From NCBI GenBank assembly GCA_050045915.1, contig JBNGCR010000008.1, positions 1-64,000 of the forward strand: a stretch of DNA of 64,000 nt. The letters are read 5' to 3'. The notes beneath the pieces are model-generated. The model searched no databases, was not told the DNA's origin, and saw nothing but the letters and a program-made list of their open reading frames with translations. This DNA comes from Limnospira sp050045915. GTDB lineage: Bacteria; Cyanobacteriota; Cyanobacteriia; Cyanobacteriales; Microcoleaceae. This document shows positions 35,457-44,000 of this stretch, piece after piece (position 1 is the stretch's first letter; every line of letters begins with the position of its first letter). Made by a program: the position numbers and the translations under genes.

Positions 35457-36058
35457 TTGCGGCCTTCCGCCTCTTTTTTGATCGCTTCGAGGGTATTTTT
35501 TAAGCTACTTTCATAGATATTATAAAATACGGCTCGGCTGGGTGTCGAACCGGGATCGACGGCGACTTGGTGTTGAATCCTGACTTGTGTGGAGGAAATG
35601 GGTTGAATCGTCCAGGTTCCCTGCAGCGATCGCAAATCTCCTTCTACTAGCTTGAAGGCAATTTTTTGAGGGTAGGTTTCGACGTTGGCGATCCGAACTC
35701 TGATCCTTTTATCGATAACCATCACCCGAATTTGGTACACCAATTCAAAAACCTTTTGATTGCCTTGGGTTGTCAACAGTTGACTGTCAATGACGGTGGG
35801 CATGAATCTAGGAAAGTTCTCGTAATCTGTCAAAACCTTCCAGGCGGTATCCGCAGAGGTATTGACCAGAATTTCGCCGGTATACTGGCCGTTATTGCCG
35901 TTTAAAACTGCCCCCGAAAATTGTCGCGCCTGCCAGGAATGATCCACTGGTTCGGATACGGCGACTCGATCCTTAAAGAGGGTCAAATTTAAACTCAAAG
36001 CGATCAGTAAAATTGTCCAAAAATGACGTTTTTTGCGGGAATTAAAGGTGGTCAGCAT
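35453..36058 (-). CDS. Exported SRPBCC-fold protein
   Basis: A 201-residue protein with an N-terminal signal or anchor (HFWTILLIALSLNLTLF) and a START-like SRPBCC domain (about 55-200). The domain is recognised from GEILVNTSADTAWKVLTDYE and FPRFMPTVIDSQLL, as in the polyketide-cyclase/COQ10-like group, which binds hydrophobic ligands in a deep pocket. It starts 47 bases after the AT-less ketosynthase gene on the same strand, so it is probably the last gene of the PKS operon. A lipid-binding or product-handling role is inference. Confidence 0.8.
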   Translation of the reverse strand: MLTTFNSRKKRHFWTILLIALSLNLTLFKDRVAVSEPVDHSWQARQFSGAVLNGNNGQYTGEILVNTSADTAWKVLTDYENFPRFMPTVIDSQLLTTQGNQKVFELVYQIRVMVIDKRIRVRIANVETYPQKIAFKLVEGDLRSLQGTWTIQPISSTQVRIQHQVAVDPGSTPSRAVFYNIYESSLKNTLEAIKKEAEGRN

Positions 36059-36105
36059 TGGATCTAAAATAGATTTTAATGGGTTGTACTGATTCTAGCA
36101 AAAAA

Positions 36106-37977
36106 TTAAATCCAAAACCGTTGTCTTTGAAACGGATAATTCGGCAACGGGACTTTTTGGTGGGGACGATCGCGATAGAGTCTGTCCCAGGGGATTGTTC
36201 CTCCATCCACATAAAATTGTGCCAAACGGGCAAAAAGTTCGGGATCGGTTTCGAGAGATGTCAATTCTCGATCGGGGAAAATATTGTTGTCGAGTTGAGT
36301 TTCTCTAACCCGTCCCGAAAAGATGCCATCCGAGGGGTTTCCGTCACAAAATTCGGCTAATTTTTGTCTCAGTTCTTCGTGGGAAGAGGCGACGATCGCC
36401 AGCCGGTGGTTAAATTGCGATCGCCCCACATTGGCTGTAAAACAAATATCTGCAAGGGGGCGATCGGAATGTGGTTTTAAATACTCTTGATATCGAAGGG
36501 CTAAGGCTTTTAAAGCTACGGAAGTTTTGGCGGATAAAGTCAGCAGATGAGAACCCCGATCGCTGGCTGAAGATGGATGATTTGAGGATGGAAATTCTTC
36601 CAATATAACGTGGGCATTTGTTCCACTAAATCCGAAAGAACTCACCCCGGCGAGACGTTCCCGATTCTCCGAGGCCCAAGGTGAGGAAATTGGGGGAACT
36701 CGAACGGGTATTTGATCCCAAGGGATGTGGGGATTGGGAATATTAAAATGTAGATGGGGGGGGATTTTTTGGTGCTGTAACGCCAGGACGACTTTGATCA
36801 ATCCAGCCATTCCCGCCGCCGCTTCCAGGTGACCGATATTGGTTTTGACGGAGGCAATGATTAACGGGTCGCGATCGCTCCTTCCCGCCCCATAAACCGC
36901 ATTTAACGCCCCCACTTCGATCGGATCTCCCAGGGCTGTTCCGGTGCCGTGAGCTTCGATATAACTCACCTGTTGCGGTTGAATTCGGGCATTCTCCAAG
37001 GCTTGGCGGATGACGGCTTGCTGGGCGGGTCCGTTGGGGACGGTCAGGCCGCTGCTGCGGCCGTCGTGATTGACGGCAGACCCTCGAATCACCGCCAAAA
37101 TATTGTCACCGGACGCGATCGCATCTGACAGGCGTTTCAATACAATTGCACCGCCACCTTCCCCGCGAACGAAGCCGTTAGCAGAGGCATCAAATGTTTT
37201 ACATCGCCCCTGTAGAGATAACATTTTTGCCCTCGAAAAGTTGACGCTCATTTGAGGAGATAAAATTCGATTGACTGCTGCTGTGATCGCGAGATGACAA
37301 TCTCGCGATCGCAAACTTTGACAGGCGTAATGGACGGCGACCAAAGAAGAAGAACAGGCGGTATCGACGGACAAACTGGGGCCGGTAAAACCGAAGCTGT
37401 AGGAAATCCGGCCGGCGGCGACGCTGTGGGAATTTCCGGTGGCGATATAGGCATCGATTTCGGTATCGCTGCGACTCAACAATCGATGCCAATAATCGTT
37501 GGCACAAATGCCGACAAATACCCCGGTTTGGCTTCCCAAAAGGCGATCGACGGCCAAACCCGCATTTTCAAAGCTCTCCCAGCAGACTTCCAAAAGCAGA
37601 CGTTGTTGGGGGTCTAGGCTGAGGGCTTCTCGGGGGGAAATGCGGAAAAATTGGGCATCAAAATTTTGTAAATTGCCGATAAAACCCCCGTATTTTGTGC
37701 AAATTTTACCGGGAGTATCGGGGTCGGGGTGATAGTATTCGTCGAGGTTCCAGCGGTCTTGGGGAACCGGCGCGATCGCATCAATTCCATCCTCCAATAA
37801 CTGCCAAAACTCGTCCGGGTTTTCCACACCCCCCGGAAAGCGGCATCCCATCCCGATGATGGCGATGGGTTCGTGTTGGCGATTTTCGAGGGCTTCGAGC
37901 TGCGCCTGCATTTTTTCGAGGGCGAGTAATGCCCGTTTTGTTGTGGATAATTTTTCGGGTTCTGAAGGTGAGTTCAT
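36106..37977 (-). CDS. AT-less ketosynthase with docking domain
   Basis: A 623-residue type I PKS fragment-like protein: an N-terminal docking coiled coil (about 12-34, KRALLALEKMQAQLEALE), a complete ketosynthase with DTACSSSLVAVH (Cys about 210), EAHGTGTALGD and VKTNIGHLEAAAG, and the KS-AT linker. It then jumps to the segment that normally follows an AT (LARLAQFYVDGG-like, ending YPFQRQRFWI). The AT is missing as if excised in frame, and nothing follows the post-AT linker. All KS residues are intact. Its docking helix should match the LSEEDAEEILLKKL tail of the PKS encoded just upstream. Confidence 0.88.
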   Translation of the reverse strand: MNSPSEPEKLSTTKRALLALEKMQAQLEALENRQHEPIAIIGMGCRFPGGVENPDEFWQLLEDGIDAIAPVPQDRWNLDEYYHPDPDTPGKICTKYGGFIGNLQNFDAQFFRISPREALSLDPQQRLLLEVCWESFENAGLAVDRLLGSQTGVFVGICANDYWHRLLSRSDTEIDAYIATGNSHSVAAGRISYSFGFTGPSLSVDTACSSSLVAVHYACQSLRSRDCHLAITAAVNRILSPQMSVNFSRAKMLSLQGRCKTFDASANGFVRGEGGGAIVLKRLSDAIASGDNILAVIRGSAVNHDGRSSGLTVPNGPAQQAVIRQALENARIQPQQVSYIEAHGTGTALGDPIEVGALNAVYGAGRSDRDPLIIASVKTNIGHLEAAAGMAGLIKVVLALQHQKIPPHLHFNIPNPHIPWDQIPVRVPPISSPWASENRERLAGVSSFGFSGTNAHVILEEFPSSNHPSSASDRGSHLLTLSAKTSVALKALALRYQEYLKPHSDRPLADICFTANVGRSQFNHRLAIVASSHEELRQKLAEFCDGNPSDGIFSGRVRETQLDNNIFPDRELTSLETDPELFARLAQFYVDGGTIPWDRLYRDRPHQKVPLPNYPFQRQRFWI

Positions 37978-38031
37978 CGTTCAATTTTTGCCAGTTTTTT
38001 AATTAATGGAGTTGTAAGTTTTGCGGTTTTT

Positions 38032-41000
38032 TTATAGGTCAAAAAGATTGAGCTTTTTAAGTAAAATTTCCTCCGCATCTTCCTCGGAAAGCTGTTCGAC
38101 TTTTGCGATCGTATCATCAACGGGGGAATTTTTATCCTCGGATTGTAAGTTTAAAACATTTTCGCCCAAATAATTCGTCAACTCTTCCAAGGTCGGATAG
38201 TCAAAAACGACCGTCGCCGGCAACGGACGTTGCAGCCGATTTTGCAGGCGATTCCTAAATTCAACGGAAGTCAAAGAATCTAAGCCTAGTTCGGTAAAGC
38301 CCTCCCGAGGATCGAGCCCGACCGTCTCATCCAAACCCAAAACAATTGCCAACTGCGATCGGACTTCTTTTCTCAGTAGTTTATAAGCGTCTGCAGCGGG
38401 CATGGATTGATAGCGATCGCCCCCAGTATTTGCTGATGATTTTGTCGAGAAAAGTTCGCACAAAAATGGAAATTTTTTATGTAAAATTAGTTGAGTATCG
38501 TCAAATTGAATGACGCTAACTTGGGTCGGCTTTTCTTTTAAAATCCATTCTAAAACTGTCAGCCCCCGTTGGGGATCGATGGTTCCCATGCCTTTGATAC
38601 TCAACGGTTTCTGAGTGCGATGGGCGAGTCCAATTTCACTCCAAGCACCCCAGTTAATACTGGTCGCAGTTTGTCCCATTTGTCGGCGAAAATGTGCCAG
38701 AGTATCTAAGGTGCTATTGGCGGCGGAATAGTTGCTTTGACCGGCAGAACCCAACAGGGAAGCAACGGAAGAAAATAGTATAAAAAAGTCGAGGTCGCGA
38801 TCGCAAGTTAACTGATGCAAATTCCACCCACCTTTTAACTTGGGTTCCATCGTTCGTTCAAAGGATTCTCTGTTTTGTTGAACGAAGGTTTTATCTTCTA
38901 TCATGCCCGCTGCATGAATCACGCCTTTTAACGGTGGATGGTGGCGATCGATCTCCTCAAAAATACCGGCTAAATCTTCAAAATTGGCAACGTTTGCTCG
39001 TTTGAAAATGATGTTGGCAGGGAGAGCATCAATTGCCTTTTGAATTGACTCTTGGGGATCATTTCGACCCATTAAGACGATATTTTTTGCACCCCATTGG
39101 ATGAACTGTTTGGCCACTGCAAACCCCAAATCTCCCAGTCCTCCCGTAATTAAATAAGTGGCATGGGACTCCAGCAGATGGTTGGAACCAGAAGATCGAT
39201 CCGAGTCTTTTTCAAAACGGGAAGCGATCGCTTCCAGGGGAGGGGTGACAATAATTTTACCGATATGTTTGGCTTGTTGCATGAAACGAAAAGCCTCGAC
39301 AACCCGTTCGGATGGAAATGTTTGGTGGGGTAAGGGCTGAAGTTGACGATTATTAAATTTTTCGGTTAATTGAGATAACAACGATTGAATTAAATCCGGT
39401 TGATGTTGGAGGATTTCAATTAAATCGACGACGAAGTAAGAGACACCGGGTTTAAACCGGGCAACTTGTTCGGACGACCAGATCTTTTGTTTACCGATTT
39501 CGACAAATCGACCCTTTTCTTTTAAGGTTGATAGGCTGTGGGGAATGAAATCTCCCGCCAGGGAATTCAAGACAATATCGACCCCTTCGTTATGGGTGGC
39601 GGTCATCATTTCTTGAGAGAAATTCAAGCTCCGGGAATTCATGATATTTTTGATGCCCAATGATTGCAGCATTGGCCATTTATTTGGGGACGCAGTTGCC
39701 CAAACTTCTGCACCCGCTTTTTGAGCCAATTGAACCGCGGCTAAACCCACCCCTCCCGTTGCGGCGTGGATGAGAATGCGATCGCCTGGGGCAATTTTAG
39801 CTAAAGTATGTAAGGTGTAGAAAGCGGTCAGAAATGCACCGGGTATCGTCGCCGATTCTTCCCAATTCAGATGTTGGGGTTTTAAAGTGACAAATTGGGC
39901 ATCGAGAGTGAGAAATTGGCTGAAACTTCCGGGGGCGATCGCAATGACTCGATCTCCCAGGTTAAATCGGTTCACTCCTTCTCCAACGGCGACAATTTCC
40001 CCCGCCAATTCCAATCCCAATTGTCCAGCTTTTCCCGGATATAAATCGAGAGCATTTAAAACATCCCTGAAGTTCAATCCCGTCGCTTTGACTTTTATTT
40101 TGACTTCCCCGGGTTTTGGGTCGCCTTGAGGAGTGGGCAGCCATCGGAGATTTTCCAAGGTTCCACGCTGAGAAATTTTAAGTTGGAGTGCGACATTTAC
40201 AGGAGAGTTGTTCGGCGTTTTTTTGATGAGTCGAGGAACCCAGCGATCGCCATTCCGAAATGCAATTTGATTTTCATCATTTTGAGATAAAATTTCTTGA
40301 AATAATTGCTCCGCGTCATCGCTTCGAGGTGTCGGGTCTAAATCCACTAAAACACAACGCAACTCGGGAAATTCGGAAGCGATAGTTTTGCCCATTCCCC
40401 ACAAGGTAGATCCGACAATCGCCCGACTGTCAATTTTGCTATTATTGACGGATTGTGTCCCCCGCGTGACGATAAAAAATTGGGGGGCTTCTTGGCAATT
40501 TTGAGAAATTAATGCTTGCGTAAAATTGAGCAGAGTTTCCCAACTTGAGGCTGATTGATATTTGTCCAACTCACTCAAATAAATAACGCCCGTCAAGGTA
40601 ATATCGGATGGTACCGCATTAAATACAGTTTGAAATGCATCGCAACCAATTTGAGTTAAATCAAGTGCTGTGGAAGTTTGACCGGCAGCGGCCAGCAACG
40701 CTTTTAACTGTTGGGCGAGATGCGGACAGTCACCTAAAATTAGCCAGTGTCCCGTTGTATTTGTCGGATGATTAATTGCCAATTGATTTTGCGTTTGCCA
40801 TTCGACTTCATACAGCAAGTTTTGCCAATCTTGATCGGGTTGATGATCTGTTTCGATGCCGAGGAGGGTTTGGCGATCAACTTTTCGAGATGTCAATCCT
40901 CGGACTTCAAGTAATAAATGACCCGAAGAATCGAATAGTTTGATGTCGGCAGTGAGGGAGTGCGATCGCAGTCTAACATGACTCCAGACTGACGTTTGAG

Positions 41001-44000
41001 GTTGCCGATAAACCGTCAATTTCTCGATCGCGATGGGTAAATACAGGTGGGATAAATTCGCCTCGGGTAGAATCGTCAAAATGACCTGAAAGCAGCCATC
41101 TAGCAGTACCGGATGCACCTGATAAGTCGCCGCATCATTCGCCTGACATTCGGGCAACTCTATCCGACCTAGAGCCTCTCCTTTTCCAATCCACAACTCT
41201 TTCAAAACCTGAAAATTTTCGCCATATTCCAAGCCTCGACTTCGGCAATTTTGATAATGCTCGTTCGGGTTGACAGGGTGTAAACAGATTTCCCGTAAAT
41301 CTTGCAGATTGATCGGTTCAATGGGGGTCGATTGAGGAGAACCGATAATTTTTCCCGAACAATGCAAAGTCCAATTTTCTGGGGCGGCGATCGCATCGTC
41401 ATTTTGACTGTAGATCTGAAATGTCGAATCCTTGCCATCTCGGTCAAAAATCGATTGAATCGTGACTGTCGGTTCGGACACGGACGATCCGGGGTCGCTC
41501 AAAAATAGTGCTTTATTGAAGGTTATTTTATCCAAAGATAGGTTGAGGTTATTGTGCAGTATTTGAGCGGCGGATAGGGCGATTTCTAAATAAGCCGTGG
41601 CGGGCAAAACCGGCTGTTTATAAATGCGATGATCTGCCAGAAAATCGGGGTTGTTTTCCGCGATTTTTGATTGAAATAAAACTTGTTTTAAAGGGGAGGA
41701 AATTCGACCTCCCAAAAGGGAGCGATCGCCGACGGCTTGGGTGGCGGACATGGGGACAGTCTCCACGGGGGGATCGATCCAATATCGTCGGCGTTGAAAT
41801 GGGTAACTTGGCAGGGTACTTTTGGAGTAGGAATAGTCTCGATTAAAACCTTTCCAGTCGATAAAAATTCCGCTTACATAAAGTTGACCCAGACTCCGTA
41901 ACAACTGCTGCCAATCGGTTTCTTTTGATGACAAACTGGGACAACAGATGACATCAGTTTGCGATCGCGACGAGCGAAAAATACTCGATAAATGGGGTCT
42001 GGCACTACATTCGATGAAAACATTGCAGCCTAATTTTTCTAAGGTGTCTAAGCTGGCAGAAAATTGAACGGGTTTTAAGAGATGGCGACACCAATAATTG
42101 GATGTTGTAATTTCCGACCCAATGATTTCGCCGGTGACATTGGAAATGAGATTCAGCTTGGGTGCGGAGAATTTGCAGCGATTGAGTACCTTTTCAAATT
42201 CGGCGACCATCGATCGCATGAGGGGAGAATGGCCGGGGCAGGAGATCTTTAAAACTTGCGTTTGGATGTTTTGGCGATCGCAGATTTTAACAATCGATTC
42301 GATCGCCGATTCGAGTCCGGAAATGACGATATTTTTAGGGTTATTAATTGCCGCGATCGCGACGGAATCTGAATGTTCAAAAGTCAACGATTCAACTGTA
42401 TTTTTGTCTGCAAAAATTGCCACCATTTTACCTTTTTTTGATTCCCGCATCAGCCGTCCTCGGGCGGCGACCAATTTCAACCCATCTTCCAAACCCAAGA
42501 CTCCGGCGACACAGGCGGCGACGTATTCACCCAAACTGTGGCCCAACACCACTTGGGGAGAAATACCCCAGGATTTCCAAAGGGTAAATAAAGCATATTC
42601 AATGGCAAATATGGCGGGTTGACTATAGGCGGTGTCGTCGATTAAATCGCTGTCGCCAGATTGAGGATAAAGGACGGACAGCAGGGGTTTTTCCAACTCG
42701 GAACGGAGGATGCGATCGCAATGGTCGAGGGCGTTACGAAAGGTGGGTTGGGTTTCGTAGAGTTGGCGACCCATATTGAGAGATTGGGAACCCTGTCCGC
42801 CGAATAAAAAGGCGATTTTAAAACGGGGAGACGTGACATTTCCGGTCAGCCAATCGCGGTCATTTCGATTATTTTTTACGGCGGTCAACTGTTGTTTTAA
42901 GCCTTCGATTGAATCCGCAACAATAGCCAGTCGGTGTTGAAAGTGCGATCGCCCGACTTGGGTCGTAAAAGCGATATTTCCGGGAGATAAATGGGGGTGA
43001 ATCTCCCAAAAGTTGAGGTGGCGATCGACGGAGGCTTTTAAAGCGGTTTCCGTTTTGGCAGACAGGATGAAAAGATAATGGGAGGGTCGAACTTTATTGT
43101 CGATGAATTGTTCGGGCGCTTCTTCTAAGATGACGTGGGCATTGGTTCCCCCCACTCCCAAAGAATTCACCCCGGCGCGGCGGGGAGTTTCAATTTTAAA
43201 CCAGTCTTTTAGAACAGTATTGACATAAAAAGGACTGCCCTCAAAATCGATTTGCGGATTGGGGTTTTGAAAATGCAAGCTGGGGGGCAACTGTCGGTGA
43301 TATAAAGATAGAACTGTTTTGATAAATCCGGCAATTCCCGAGGCAATTTGTAGGTGTCCGATGTTGGTTTTAACCGAACCGATCGCGCAGAATTTTTTCC
43401 GATTTGTCGTCAGTTCAAAGGCGCGACTCAACCCCCCAATTTCAATCGGGTCGCCCAGATGGGTTCCCGTTCCGTGAGCTTCCACATAATCAATTGTATC
43501 TGGTGTAATTCCCGCGATCGCCATTGCTTCGGCGGCAACCCTGGTCTGTCCTTCTCCGTTGGGGGCGAGATATCCAACTTTTGTACCGCCATCATTTCCC
43601 GCAGCCGACCCTTTTATAACTGCATAAATTCGATCTCTGTCCGCGATCGCTTCATCCCATCTTTTCAACACCACCAACCCCACGCCACTGCCAAAAATTG
43701 TCCCCCCAGCGGCGGCATCAAAAGCGCGACAGTGGCCGTCTTTTGAAACGATCATTCCGTCTTGATATAGGTAGCCTTGTTTCTGGGGAACCCGCACCGA
43801 AACACCCCCCGCCAAAGCCAAATCACACTCCCCATTCAGCAAACTTTGACAGGCGACATGAACGGCAACTAAGGAGGTCGAACAGGCGGTTTGTAGGTTA
43901 AAACTCGGCCCCGTCAAGTTCAATTTGTAAGAAATGCGAGTGGTCAAATAATCTTTATCATTGGCGACCATCGTTTGAAATCCGCCCATCGAATCCAACG

